Both the position numbers and the translations under genes were made by a program. From Martinezella lusitana (GTDB lineage: Bacteria > Pseudomonadota > Alphaproteobacteria > Rhizobiales > Rhizobiaceae): a stretch of 64,000 bases of DNA. Location: NCBI RefSeq assembly GCF_016901135.1, contig NZ_JAFEVL010000078.1, positions 1 to 64,000 of the forward strand, in the 5' to 3' direction. The notes under the pieces were generated by a model. It was not told the origin of the DNA. It was given only the letters and a program-made list of their open reading frames with translations, and searched no databases. Shown piece by piece: positions 35,205-44,333 of the stretch (position 1 is the first letter of the stretch; each line of letters starts with the position of its first letter).

Positions 35205-35501
35205 TCAGGGACTCCGGATTCCAGATTTCTATTATTCTTCACTAAGCCATATAACTTTTGCCTTGATCGCTTTCAATAGTTTCGATGGGGTAGGAAGGTG
35301 CTCAAAAGCCGGAAAAATCGGGCTTTTGCCGCATTTGCCACTGGTCGCAGCTCTGGCGTTCCTGTATGCGACCACCACATAAGGGCTAGCAGGTTCGATT
35401 GGATGGTGGAGTGAGAGTGTGATGGTTGCGCTTCATTTTCTGTCGATCTTGCACTAAAGCTTCACATCCATCGGCATTCATGCGGGGGAAATGGAATTTT
35501 T

Positions 35502-36017
35502 ATGACGACGAGACAATCCAGCTTCAATTACGAGGAAATCCTGGCCTGCGGCCGCGGCGAACTGTTCGGCCCCGGCAACGCACAGCTTCCCCTGCCACCG
35601 ATGCTGATGGTCCATCGCATTACAGATATTTCCGAAACCGGTGGCACCTTCGATAAGGGCTATATTCGCGCCGAATACGACGTGCGTCCCGACGACTGGT
35701 ACTTCCCCTGCCATTTTGCCGGCAACCCGATTATGCCGGGCTGCCTCGGCCTGGACGGCATGTGGCAGCTGACCGGCTTCTTCCTCGGCTGGCTCGGCGA
35801 GCCGGGCCGTGGCATGGCGCTTTCGACCGGCGAAGTGAAGTTCAAGGGCATGGTTCGTCCGGAAACGAAGCTCCTCGAATATGGCATCGACTTCAAGCGC
35901 GTCATGCGCGGCCGCCTCGTCCTCGGCACTGCCGATGGCTGGCTGAAGGCTGACGGCGAGATCATTTATCAGGCAACAGACCTGCGCGTAGGCCTGTCAA
36001 AGGACAAGGCTGCTTGA
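35502..36017 (+). CDS. fabA: 3-hydroxydecanoyl-ACP dehydratase/isomerase
   Basis: A 171-residue enzyme that dehydrates beta-hydroxydecanoyl-ACP and isomerises it to the cis-3 form, the branch point to unsaturated fatty acids. The active-site histidine is in CHFAGNPIMPGCLGLDGMWQ and the aspartate in LGLDGMW. GGGGGAAATGG lies upstream of the ATG. It is first of the fabA-fabB-fabI operon. Confidence 0.96.
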   Translation: MTTRQSSFNYEEILACGRGELFGPGNAQLPLPPMLMVHRITDISETGGTFDKGYIRAEYDVRPDDWYFPCHFAGNPIMPGCLGLDGMWQLTGFFLGWLGEPGRGMALSTGEVKFKGMVRPETKLLEYGIDFKRVMRGRLVLGTADGWLKADGEIIYQATDLRVGLSKDKAA

Positions 36018-36070
36018 GCCGCGGCGTTGCCGCCTCCACAAAAAGAGACGTTTTAGAAAAGGTCATCGAC

Positions 36071-37294
36071 ATGAGACGGGTAGTTGTTACGGGTCTGGGT
36101 ATTGTCTCTTCGATTGGAAACGATGCCCAAGAAGTGACTGCCTCGCTGCGCGAAGCCAAGTCCGGCATTTCTTTTTCCCCCGATTTCGCCGAGCATGGTT
36201 TCAAGTGCCAGGTCTGGGGTTCGCCGAAGATCGATACGACCGAACTGGTCGATCGCCGCGCCATGCGCTTCCTGTCGCAGGGCGGCGCGTGGAACCATGT
36301 CGCCATGAAGCAGGCGATCGCCGACAGCGGCCTCGAGGAAAGCGACATCACCAATGAGCGCACCGGCATCATCATGGGCTCCGGCGGCCCGTCGACCCGC
36401 ACGCTGATCGAAGCCGCCGACATCACCCGCAAGAACAACAGCCCGAAGCGCATCGGCCCCTTCGCCGTGCCGAAGTCGATGTCGTCGACGGCATCGGCAA
36501 CGCTTGCGACCTGGTTCAAGATCCACGGCGTCAACTATTCCATCTCATCGGCCTGTTCGACCTCGGCACACTGCATTGGCAATGCGGCGGAGATGATCCA
36601 GTGGGGCAAGCAGGACGTGATGTTCGCCGGCGGCCATGAAGACCTCGATTGGACCATGTCAAACCTCTTCGACGCGATGGGCGCCATGTCCTCCAAGTTC
36701 AACGAGGATCATCCGGAAGCCGCCTCGCGCGCCTATGACGTCAATCGCGATGGTTTCGTCATCGCCGGTGGTGCCGGCGTGCTTGTTCTGGAGGAGCTGG
36801 AGCACGCCAAGGCGCGCGGGGCCAAGATCTATGCTGAGCTGGTCGGCTACGGCGCTACCTCTGACGGTTACGACATGGTCGCGCCGTCGGGCGAGGGTGC
36901 GGTGCGCTGCATGCGCCAGGCGCTCGCCACCGTGAAGGGCGATATCGACTATATCAATACCCACGGGACCTCGACGCCGGTGGGCGACAGCAAGGAAATC
37001 GGCGCGATTCGCGAAGTTTTCGCCGACAAGATCCCGCCGATCCAGTCGACCAAGTCGCTGACGGGCCATTCGCTCGGCGCAGCCGGCGTCCAGGAATCGA
37101 TCTACTCGATCCTGATGATGCAGGAACGCTTCATCGGTGAAAGCGCCCATATCGCCGAGCTCGATCCGGAATTTGCCGGCGTGCCGATCGTGCGCAAGCG
37201 CATCGACGACGCCAAGATCGACATCGCTCTTTCGAATTCCTTCGGCTTCGGCGGCACCAACGCCACGCTCGTATTCCAGCGCTATAACGGATAA
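36071..37294 (+). CDS. fabB: Beta-ketoacyl-ACP synthase I
   Basis: A 407-residue condensing enzyme that elongates unsaturated acyl-ACPs. The catalytic Cys-His-His set is visible in SSACSTSAHCIGNA, HGTSTPVGDSKE and GHSLGAAGVQE. The start MRRVVVTGLGIVSSIG at 36071 is the family's normal N-terminus. It lies 53 bases after fabA and 4 bases before fabI. Confidence 0.96.
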   Translation: MRRVVVTGLGIVSSIGNDAQEVTASLREAKSGISFSPDFAEHGFKCQVWGSPKIDTTELVDRRAMRFLSQGGAWNHVAMKQAIADSGLEESDITNERTGIIMGSGGPSTRTLIEAADITRKNNSPKRIGPFAVPKSMSSTASATLATWFKIHGVNYSISSACSTSAHCIGNAAEMIQWGKQDVMFAGGHEDLDWTMSNLFDAMGAMSSKFNEDHPEAASRAYDVNRDGFVIAGGAGVLVLEELEHAKARGAKIYAELVGYGATSDGYDMVAPSGEGAVRCMRQALATVKGDIDYINTHGTSTPVGDSKEIGAIREVFADKIPPIQSTKSLTGHSLGAAGVQESIYSILMMQERFIGESAHIAELDPEFAGVPIVRKRIDDAKIDIALSNSFGFGGTNATLVFQRYNG

Positions 37295-37298
37295 GGCA

Positions 37299-38105
37299 AT
37301 GACCGGAATCATGCAGGGTAAGCGCGGCCTCATCATGGGCGTCGCAAATAATCATTCGATTGCCTGGGGTATTTCAAAGGCGCTCGCAGCCGAAGGCGCG
37401 GAACTGGCTTTCACCTTTCAGGGCGAAGCGCTTGGAAAACGCGTCAAGCCGCTTGCAGCCGAGGTCGGCTCGGACTTCCTTTTGCCTTGCGATGTCGAGG
37501 ATCTTGCCTCGGTCGATACCGTCTTCGAGGCGATCAAGGAGCGCTGGGGCAAGCTGGATTTCATCGTCCACGCCATCGGCTTTTCCGACAAGAACGAGCT
37601 GAAGGGCCTCTACGCCAACACCACGCGTGATAATTTCACCCGCACCATGGTGATTTCCTGCTTCTCCTTCACCGAGATCGCCAAGCGTGCCGCCGACCTG
37701 ATGACAGAAGGCGGCAGCATGCTGACGCTGACCTATAACGGCTCGACCCGGGTGATCCCGAACTACAACGTCATGGGTGTTGCCAAGGCGGCGCTCGAGG
37801 CATCCGTGCGCTATCTCGCCGCCGATTACGGCCCGCGCGGCATCCGCGTCAACGCCATCTCCGCCGGCCCGATCCGCACGCTGGCCGGCGCCGGCATTTC
37901 CGACGCCCGCGCCATCCTCTCCTGGAACCAGCGCAATGCGCCGCTGCGCCGGTCGGTCACCATCGATCAGGTCGGCTCCTCGTCGCTTTACCTGCTGTCG
38001 AACCTGTCGGCAGGCGTTACCGGCGAAATCCACTTTGTCGACGCCGGCTACAACATCACCTCGATGCCGACGCTGGAAACGCTGTCGACGGCGGACACCG
38101 AGTAA
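37299..38105 (+). CDS. fabI: Enoyl-ACP reductase (NADH)
   Basis: A 268-residue short-chain dehydrogenase that performs the last reduction of fatty acid elongation. The cofactor loop is KRGLIMGVANNHSIAWGI and the Tyr-x6-Lys pair is YNVMGVAK near residue 160. It starts four bases after the fabB stop. An ATG at 37311 is an alternative start. Many Rhizobium carry more than one fabI; this is the copy in the fabAB operon. Confidence 0.95.
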   Translation: MTGIMQGKRGLIMGVANNHSIAWGISKALAAEGAELAFTFQGEALGKRVKPLAAEVGSDFLLPCDVEDLASVDTVFEAIKERWGKLDFIVHAIGFSDKNELKGLYANTTRDNFTRTMVISCFSFTEIAKRAADLMTEGGSMLTLTYNGSTRVIPNYNVMGVAKAALEASVRYLAADYGPRGIRVNAISAGPIRTLAGAGISDARAILSWNQRNAPLRRSVTIDQVGSSSLYLLSNLSAGVTGEIHFVDAGYNITSMPTLETLSTADTE

Positions 38106-38311
38106 GCCTTCCGATTTGAATTGTCCTCTCGGTATTTGGCCGGGAGGACCGAATTTCCGGATATCCTCCCAGAGGAGTCCCGATGACGTCCAACGACGCC
38201 GAACGCTCGATCCGACCGATTGCCTCCACGGGAAAACGCACTCTTCCCGGCGAGGCGATGACTCTGTAAAGTGCCGAACGTGCGCCAGACCATCCAACCC
38301 GGAGGCTCCCT

Positions 38312-38893
38312 ATGGCCGAGGTCTTGTTGTTCCACCACGCACAGGGGCTGACCCCGGGTGTGCGCGCCTTCGCCGACGACTTGCGGGCCACCGGTCACAC
38401 CGTGCACACGCCGGACCTGTTCGACGGACGCACGTTCCAGAGCATCGACGAGGGTCTCGCCTATATCGGTGAGATCGGATTCGATGACATGCGGGAGCGC
38501 AGCGTCCGCTTCGCCGACGAACTACCTCCCGAGATCGTCTATGCCGGGTTCTCGTTCGGTGTGCTGCCGGCGCAGAAGCTGGCACAGACACGGCCCGGAG
38601 CCCGCGGAGCCCTGCTCTTCTACTCTTGCCTGCCGATCAGTGGCGAGTGGGCCTTCGGACCCTGGCCGGATGGCGTCGCGGTCCAGATTCACGGTATGGA
38701 CAACGACCCAATCTTCGTCGGCGAGGGCGACATCGACGCCGCCCGCCAGATCGTGGAGAAGGTCGAGGACGCGGAGCTTTTCCTGTACCCCGGCGATCAG
38801 CACTACTTCGCCGACAGCTCGCTCCCGTCATATGACGCCGATGCAACCGCGCTGCTCACCATCCGAGTGCTCGAGTTCCTGGATCGCGTTTGA
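38312..38893 (+). CDS. Dienelactone hydrolase-family protein with serine nucleophile
   Basis: A 193-residue alpha/beta hydrolase. The nucleophile elbow reads YAGFSFGV with Ser81, where classical dienelactone hydrolases have Cys. The acid is probably in HGMDNDPIF and the histidine in YPGDQHYFAD. The overall sequence (VLLFHHAQGLTPGVRAFADDLRATGHTVHTPDLFDG) looks like homologues common in actinobacteria, which raises transfer as a possibility; codon use is not obviously odd. The start has GGAGG nearby. The neighbours give no hint of substrate. Confidence 0.82.
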   Translation: MAEVLLFHHAQGLTPGVRAFADDLRATGHTVHTPDLFDGRTFQSIDEGLAYIGEIGFDDMRERSVRFADELPPEIVYAGFSFGVLPAQKLAQTRPGARGALLFYSCLPISGEWAFGPWPDGVAVQIHGMDNDPIFVGEGDIDAARQIVEKVEDAELFLYPGDQHYFADSSLPSYDADATALLTIRVLEFLDRV

Positions 38894-38949
38894 TCCATGC
38901 CGGCGTTTTGGCTTGAGCTCAGGCCCGAAACGCGGTCCCGCAACAGCGC

Positions 38950-39111
38950 TTACAGTTTCTCAGCGGCTTCGGGTGTACCAATATCGTGAAGCGCCCTTAT
39001 GCACTTTCGAGCAAAGGCCGAGTTGTCATTGTGGTGAACCGACTCTGGCTCATGCAGAGGATCGGCACCAAATCGAATGATGAAGTCACGCTCCGAAATC
39101 TTGTCGAGCAT
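38950..39111 (-). CDS. Small orphan reading frame, 53 residues, possible gene remnant
   Basis: The minus strand has an open frame from an ATG at 39111 to TAA at 38950-38952, reading MLDKISERDFIIRFGADPLH and ending RALHDIGTPEAAEKL. The composition is protein-like rather than random, and the C-terminal part resembles one HEAT-type repeat. It fills an otherwise empty 250-base gap. It may be a small protein or the surviving part of a larger one. Confidence 0.35.
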   Translation of the reverse strand: MLDKISERDFIIRFGADPLHEPESVHHNDNSAFARKCIRALHDIGTPEAAEKL

Positions 39112-39147
39112 AAGGTCTATCACCGGATTTGACGTCCGATCCGCCGC

Positions 39148-40218
39148 TTATTTCTTCGCCCAGAGCACCTTGAAGCGGGCATTGCGGCAGGTCTCGCCAT
39201 GCTCCTTGAAGCTTTCCGCCAGCACCGGCTCATAGGGCAGGCCGCGATTGGCGACCAGCATCAGGCGGCCACCGCTGCGCAGGGAGGCGGCAGCTGTCTT
39301 GATCATCGCCTGGCCGAGCGAAGGCTCGGCGGCGTGGCCTTCATGGAAGGGCGGGTTCATGATGATCAGGTCGTACTTGTCCTTGACCGGCTCGCTCGCC
39401 AGATCGTGCCAGAAGAAGCGCTGGGCGACCTTCGGGCAATTTGCCAGCAGATTGGCACGGGCAGCCTCCAGCGCGCCGTAATGGGCCTCATAGAGGTCGA
39501 TGCGGGCGCTTCTCGGCGACTTCGTCGCAAGTTCCACGGAAAGATAACCCCAGCCGGCGCCGAAATCGGCGGCGTCGCCGGTAAAGTCGGTCGGCAGGCG
39601 CGAGGCGAGCAGTTCCGAACCGGCATCGATCCGGTCATGGGAGAACATGCCGGGGGCCGTCGTGAACCGGTCGTCGACGCGTGTAGCCGGCTTCGCAAGC
39701 TGCGCCGTCATCGCCTTGATGTCGGCGGGGCGCGCGAACCAGAAGGCGACACCGTGATATTTCGGCATGTACTCGACCGCGAGGCCGAAGCCCTCCATGC
39801 GCTTGCGCAGCGGCTGAATGCCGTCTTCCTTGCCGCCGGCAACGACGATGAGGCCACCTTCCCTAACGCGCGAAAGCGCTTCGGCGATATGATCTTCGTT
39901 TTCGCCCTTGTGCTTGCCGCAAAGGACCAGCGCGCCGTCATAGTCGCCGCCTTCGATCTCCGGCGTCACGTTGATCCGCTGCGCCTGCAGCTGGCGATAG
40001 AAGGGGCGGAAGCCCTGGACGGCGGAAAGTTCGGCGGTAAATCCGTCCGGCAGCGAAAAGCCGGCCTCGGCTGCGAGAAACAGGATCCGCTTATCCTCGC
40101 CGGGCGCGTCAACAGTGCCCGAGGCAAAGGGGTGGAACAGGGTCTTCAGGGCGTCGCGGCTCATGGGGCGTGGTCTCGTCTTGGGAAATGGGTTTCGATT
40201 GTCGGACATGTGCGCCAT
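39148..40218 (-). CDS. rsmC: Class I methyltransferase, probable 16S rRNA m2G methyltransferase RsmC
   Basis: A 356-residue protein with two related methyltransferase-fold halves, as in RsmC. The second half binds SAM (DAADFGAGWGYLSVELA) and has the catalytic NPPFHEG motif near residue 285. RsmC methylates G1207 of 16S rRNA. The start is uncertain: ATGs also occur at 40209 and 40164, and the latter gives MSRDALKTLFHPF, where similarity seems to begin. It is transcribed alone on the minus strand. Confidence 0.82.
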   Translation of the reverse strand: MAHMSDNRNPFPKTRPRPMSRDALKTLFHPFASGTVDAPGEDKRILFLAAEAGFSLPDGFTAELSAVQGFRPFYRQLQAQRINVTPEIEGGDYDGALVLCGKHKGENEDHIAEALSRVREGGLIVVAGGKEDGIQPLRKRMEGFGLAVEYMPKYHGVAFWFARPADIKAMTAQLAKPATRVDDRFTTAPGMFSHDRIDAGSELLASRLPTDFTGDAADFGAGWGYLSVELATKSPRSARIDLYEAHYGALEAARANLLANCPKVAQRFFWHDLASEPVKDKYDLIIMNPPFHEGHAAEPSLGQAMIKTAAASLRSGGRLMLVANRGLPYEPVLAESFKEHGETCRNARFKVLWAKK

Positions 40219-40235
40219 CGTCGTATTCCAGGCTT

Positions 40236-40381
40236 GCCCCTCACCCTAGCCCTCTCCCCGTTGAAACGGGGAGAGGGGACGACAGAGCAAGACAAGATGC
40301 CTCAGCTTGGAAGAGAGGATGATCGAGCGCGGTCGCATCCCCTCTCCCCGCCTGTGCGGGGAGAGGGCTAGGGTGAGGGGC
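40236..40381. repeat. Palindromic repeat cassette with 25-base outer arms
   Basis: Perfect 25-base inverted arms at 40236-40260 and 40357-40381 (outermost GCCCCTCACCCTAGCCCTCT) enclose about 96 bases. Each arm is itself followed by a short inner palindrome of CCTCTCCCCG/CGGGGAGAGG type. This is a known style of dispersed repeat in rhizobial genomes; related blocks occur at 9140, 43361 and 61494. Confidence 0.8.
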
Positions 40382-40434
40382 CAGGCACATAGTTTCAGCG
40401 AAAGCGGGCCAGGCCGACAGCAATAATATAAAAA

Positions 40435-40459
40435 GGGCGCGGAAACGAATTCCGCGCCC
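40435..40459 (-). terminator. Rho-independent terminator of pnp
   Basis: GGGCGCGGAA (40435-40444) and TTCCGCGCCC (40450-40459) form a perfect 10-base stem. Read on the minus strand, it is followed by TTTTTATATTATT. It lies 24 bases beyond the pnp stop. Confidence 0.9.
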
Positions 40460-40482
40460 CGGAACGTGAATGAAGGCGCGGC

Positions 40483-42621
40483 TTATTCGGCCGCGTCATC
40501 CTTCTTCTTGTCGGCGGCGAGTTCCTGGCCGGTCGCCTGGTCGACGACCTTCATGGACAGGCGAACCTTGCCGCGCTCGTCGAAGCCGAGCAGCTTGACC
40601 CAGACCTTGTCGCCTTCCTTGACGACGTCCTGCGTCTTCGCCACGCGCTCGGAAGCGAGCTGCGAGATGTGGACGAGGCCGTCGCGGGCGCCGAAGAAGT
40701 TGACGAAGGCGCCGAAGTCGGCTGTTTTGACAACCGTACCTTCGTAGATCTGGCCGACTTCCGGCTCAGCGACGATCGAGTGGATCCACTTGCGGGCCGC
40801 TTCGATTTCCTTGCCGGAAGACGAGGCGATCTTGACGGTGCCGTCGTCTTCGATGTTGATCTTGGCGCCGGTCTTTTCGACGATTTCGCGGATGACCTTG
40901 CCGCCGGAGCCGATGACTTCACGGATCTTGTCGACCGGGATGTTCATGACTTCGATGCGCGGTGCGAATTCGCCGAGCTGGCCACGGCTTTCGGTGATTG
41001 CCTTGGACATTTCGCCGAGGATGTGGGTGCGACCGCCCTGTGCCTGGCCGAGAGCGACCTTCATGATCTCTTCGGTGATGCCGGCGATCTTGATGTCCAT
41101 CTGCAGCGAGGTGATGCCGTCGGCAGTGCCGGCGACCTTGAAGTCCATGTCGCCGAGGTGGTCTTCGTCACCGAGAATGTCGGAGAGAACGGCGAAGCGA
41201 TCGCCTTCCAGGATCAGACCCATGGCGATGCCGGCAACCGGCTTGGCCAGCGGAACGCCGGCGTCCATCAGAGCGAGCGAGGTGCCGCAAACCGTTGCCA
41301 TCGAGGACGAGCCGTTGGACTCGGTGATCTCGGAGACGACGCGCAGCGTGTAGGGGAACTGTTCAGCCGTCGGCAGCATCGGGCGGATAGCGCGCCATGC
41401 GAGCTTGCCGTGACCGATTTCGCGACGACCCGGGGAACCCATGCGGCCGGTTTCGCCAACCGAGTAGGGGGGGAAGTTGTAATGGAGCAGGAAGCGCTCC
41501 TTGTACATGCCCGTCAGGCTGTCGACATACTGTTCGTCTTCGCCGGTGCCGAGCGTGGCGACGACGATTGCCTGCGTTTCACCGCGGGTAAACAGCGCCG
41601 AACCGTGCGTGCGCGGCAGAAGGCCGACTTCCGAAACGATCGGGCGAACGGTCGACAGGTCGCGGCCGTCGATACGGCTTGACGTGTCGAGGATGTTCCA
41701 GCGAACGATCTTGGCCTGCAGGTGCTTGAAGACGGCGCCGATGACTTCGGCCGAATACTTCGGCTCGACGCCTTCCGGGAAGAAGTGTGCCTTGACCTTG
41801 GCCTTGACGGCGTCGACGGCAGCGTAGCGCTCAGCCTTCTGCGTGTTCTTGTAGGCGGTGCGCAGTTCGGCTTCGGCGATGCCGAGCATTTCGGCTTCGA
41901 GTTCGGAATGATCTTCCGGCGTGAAATCGCGCGGTTCTTTGGCCGCGACTTCAGCGAGCTTGATGATCGCGTCGATGACGGGCTGGAAGCCGCGATGACC
42001 GAACATGACGGCGCCGAGCATGACGTCTTCGGAGAGTTCCTTGGCTTCGGATTCAACCATCAGCACGGCGTCCTGCGTGCCGGCGACGACGAGGTCGAGG
42101 CTGGATTCGTCCATCTCGTCGAGATGCGGGTTGAGCACGTATTCGCCGTTGATGTAACCGACGCGAGCGCCGCCGACCGGGCCCATGAACGGAACGCCCG
42201 ACAGCGTCAGGGCAGCCGAGGTGGCAACCATCGAAAGGATATCGGGATCGTTTTCGAGGTCATGCTGGATGACGGTGACGACGACCTGGGTATCGTTCTT
42301 GTAGCCTTCCGGGAAGAGTGGGCGGATCGGGCGGTCGATCAGGCGGGAAACCAGGGTTTCCTTTTCGCTCGGACGTCCTTCGCGCTTGAAATAGCCGCCG
42401 GGGATCTTGCCGGCTGCGTAGGTCTTTTCCTGGTAGTTGACGGTGAGCGGGAAGAAATCCTGGCCCGGCTTCGGCGACTTGGCGGAAACGACGGTGGCGA
42501 GCACTACGGTCTCGCCGTAGGTTGCCATGACAGCGCCATCGGCCTGGCGGGCGATCTTGCCGGTTTCGAGCTTCAGCGGGCGACCGGCCCACTCGATTTC
42601 GACGGTATGGATATCGAACAT
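40483..42621 (-). CDS. pnp: Polyribonucleotide nucleotidyltransferase (PNPase)
   Basis: A 712-residue phosphorolytic 3'-5' exoribonuclease, a core degradosome enzyme. It has two RNase PH domains (second with GRMGSPGRREIGHGKLAWRA), then a KH domain (VIGSGGKVIREIVEKTG) and an S1 domain (YEGTVVKTADFGAFVNFFGA). AAGGACAAGAT precedes the ATG at 42621; the normal N-terminus MFDIHTVEIEW supports this start. It is downstream of rpsO, the common order, and is probably autoregulated through its leader. Confidence 0.96.
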   Translation of the reverse strand: MFDIHTVEIEWAGRPLKLETGKIARQADGAVMATYGETVVLATVVSAKSPKPGQDFFPLTVNYQEKTYAAGKIPGGYFKREGRPSEKETLVSRLIDRPIRPLFPEGYKNDTQVVVTVIQHDLENDPDILSMVATSAALTLSGVPFMGPVGGARVGYINGEYVLNPHLDEMDESSLDLVVAGTQDAVLMVESEAKELSEDVMLGAVMFGHRGFQPVIDAIIKLAEVAAKEPRDFTPEDHSELEAEMLGIAEAELRTAYKNTQKAERYAAVDAVKAKVKAHFFPEGVEPKYSAEVIGAVFKHLQAKIVRWNILDTSSRIDGRDLSTVRPIVSEVGLLPRTHGSALFTRGETQAIVVATLGTGEDEQYVDSLTGMYKERFLLHYNFPPYSVGETGRMGSPGRREIGHGKLAWRAIRPMLPTAEQFPYTLRVVSEITESNGSSSMATVCGTSLALMDAGVPLAKPVAGIAMGLILEGDRFAVLSDILGDEDHLGDMDFKVAGTADGITSLQMDIKIAGITEEIMKVALGQAQGGRTHILGEMSKAITESRGQLGEFAPRIEVMNIPVDKIREVIGSGGKVIREIVEKTGAKINIEDDGTVKIASSSGKEIEAARKWIHSIVAEPEVGQIYEGTVVKTADFGAFVNFFGARDGLVHISQLASERVAKTQDVVKEGDKVWVKLLGFDERGKVRLSMKVVDQATGQELAADKKKDDAAE

Positions 42622-42946
42622 ATCTTGTCCTTGCATAGTGCGGGAAAAGGCGCCGTCGCCAATGAGTTCGGCAAGGCGCATCTTCGACCGCACGAAATGT
42701 GACGCATCACGGGCAAGACAACGAGAGGCTTTCGAAGATCGGCCGAAGCGCGAAGCCTCGGCTGAAAGCATCCGGCAATCCTGCCCCATGACAGGTCAAC
42801 GGTTGTTGTTGGCAGGACCGGCCCATCCGGCCTGCCGGCGGTTTCACATCGCGCAAACACAAGGCGCTAGGGAAACTCGTCTTAAGGGTTCATACCCTTC
42901 ATAAGCATCCGGCGGACGTTCACGAGAACGCCCGCCGGAAATTCGA
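42622..42946. other. rpsO-pnp intergenic leader region
   Basis: A 325-base gap without a gene. It contains a hairpin near the rpsO end and the untranslated leader of pnp. In enterobacteria the corresponding leader is cut by RNase III and controls PNPase; whether this applies here is not visible. Confidence 0.5.
42908..42939. promoter_or_regulatory. Long hairpin in the rpsO-pnp intergenic region
   Basis: TCCGGCGGACGTTC (42908-42921) pairs with GAACGCCCGCCGGA (42926-42939), 13 of 14 bases, with loop ACGA. No T-run follows on the minus strand, so it looks more like a processing or stability element than a simple terminator for rpsO. Confidence 0.6.
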
Positions 42947-43216
42947 TTAGCGACGGATACCGAGGCTGGTGATCAGCTTGGTATAACGGCCTTCATCCTT
43001 CTTCTTGAGATAGTCAAGAAGCGAGCGCCGGCTGGAAACCATCGTCAGGAGTCCACGACGGGAGTGGTTGTCCTTCTTGTGGTCCTTGAAGTGGCCTGTG
43101 AGATTGTTGATGCGCTCGGTCAGGATAGCAACCTGGACTTCCGGAGAACCGGTGTCGCCTTCGACGGTAGCATATTCCTTGATCAGCGCAGCCTTGCGCT
43201 CAGCAGTGATCGACAT
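42947..43216 (-). CDS. rpsO: 30S ribosomal protein S15
   Basis: An 89-residue primary 16S rRNA-binding protein, the exact standard length. Typical segments are GDTGSPEVQVAILTERINNL and HSRRGLLTMVSSRRSLLDYL. The start at 43216 (MSITAERK) follows AGAAAGGACTATCCG. It lies between truB and pnp in the same direction. Confidence 0.97.
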   Translation of the reverse strand: MSITAERKAALIKEYATVEGDTGSPEVQVAILTERINNLTGHFKDHKKDNHSRRGLLTMVSSRRSLLDYLKKKDEGRYTKLITSLGIRR

Positions 43217-43360
43217 CGGATAGTCCTTTCTATGAGAGGAAATTAAAGTCGCCAAAAGCCGGGATGTCGTCCAGCATTGGCCGCGAATGCAATCGGGCAG
43301 GCCCGATGCTGGCGCTGCCTATAGACCATTTGACATGCAAAGGGAAGAGCCGCGATTTTT

Positions 43361-43382
43361 CCTTCTCCCGGCCGGGAGAAGG
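43361..43382. repeat. Perfect 22-base palindrome of the CTTCTCCC repeat family
   Basis: CCTTCTCCCG joined to its complement without a loop, six bases downstream of the truB stop. The T-run lies on the plus-strand left side, so it does not look like a minus-strand terminator. It belongs to the same family as 9140-9165 and 61594-61619. Confidence 0.6.
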
Positions 43383-43388
43383 CGGTGC

Positions 43389-44321
43389 TTACACGAACAC
43401 CCGCTTCGGTCGGAATTCCCCCTCACCGATCTCGCCGATGGCGATCAGCTTGCCGCGCGCGGTGGCATAGGCCTCCGTTTCGGCGACCGGCGCATCGCGG
43501 CCGCGTACCAGAATAGGATTGCCCATCTTCAAACGGTGCGCCTGATCATCGTTGATGACGAGGTGCGGCAGCGACGACAGGGCTTCGGCCGTGTCGATCA
43601 GCAGCGCGTCGAGGGCCGCCAGCCGCTCGTCGGCATCCTCGATCGCCTCGAGCGCCACGAGATTGGCGAGCGGCACCATCGCCTCCTCCGCAAAGGGGGC
43701 AACGAAGCTGCGGCGCAGGCTGGAAATATGGCCGTAGCAACCGAGATCGCGGCCGAAATCGCGGGCAAGCGCCCGGACATAGGTGCCCTTGCCGCACTCC
43801 ACCTCGAAATGCGCCGTATTGGCATCTGGGCAGGCAAGCAGCGTCAGGCGGAAGATCTCCACTTCGCGCGAGGGGATATCGACCGTCTCGCCGTCACGGG
43901 CGAGGTCGTAGGCGCGTTCGCCGGCGATCTTGATGGCCGAGAACTGCGGCGGGATCTGGTTGATGACGCCGGTATATTGCGGCAGCAGCGCGCGGATGTC
44001 TTCTTCGCCCGGGCGCTTGTCTGACGTCTGCGTCACGTCGCCTTCGAGATCGTCGGTGGCGCGCTCTTCGCCCCAGGTGACGGTGAATTCATAGATCTTG
44101 CGGCCGTCCATGACGTAGGGGACCGTCTTGGTGGCGTCGCCGAGCGCGATCGGCAACATGCCGGAGGCAAGCGGATCGAGCGTGCCGGCATGGCCCGCCT
44201 TCTGCGCCTTGAAAAGCCACTTGATCTTGGAAACGGCTTCTGTCGAGCCGAAATCCACCGGCTTGTCGAGGATGAGCCAGCCCGAAATCGGGCGGCCCTT
44301 GGGCTTGCGTGGTTTGGACAT
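43389..44321 (-). CDS. truB: tRNA pseudouridine(55) synthase
   Basis: A 310-residue enzyme that makes the universal pseudouridine at tRNA position 55. The motif around the catalytic aspartate is AGHAGTLDPLASGMLPIALG, near residue 49. GRPISGWLILDKPVDFGSTE at the start and GTYVRALARDFG in the middle are also typical. It is 12 bases downstream of rbfA. Confidence 0.96.
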   Translation of the reverse strand: MSKPRKPKGRPISGWLILDKPVDFGSTEAVSKIKWLFKAQKAGHAGTLDPLASGMLPIALGDATKTVPYVMDGRKIYEFTVTWGEERATDDLEGDVTQTSDKRPGEEDIRALLPQYTGVINQIPPQFSAIKIAGERAYDLARDGETVDIPSREVEIFRLTLLACPDANTAHFEVECGKGTYVRALARDFGRDLGCYGHISSLRRSFVAPFAEEAMVPLANLVALEAIEDADERLAALDALLIDTAEALSSLPHLVINDDQAHRLKMGNPILVRGRDAPVAETEAYATARGKLIAIGEIGEGEFRPKRVFV

Positions 44322-44333
44322 TCTCTGTCTCTG

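Noticed and set aside
35303..35328. CAAAAGCC/GGCTTTTG hairpin between irr and fabA as a terminator
   Set aside because: The 8-base arms are perfect, but no T-run follows in either direction and no gene ends there; it may be incidental or part of a leader.
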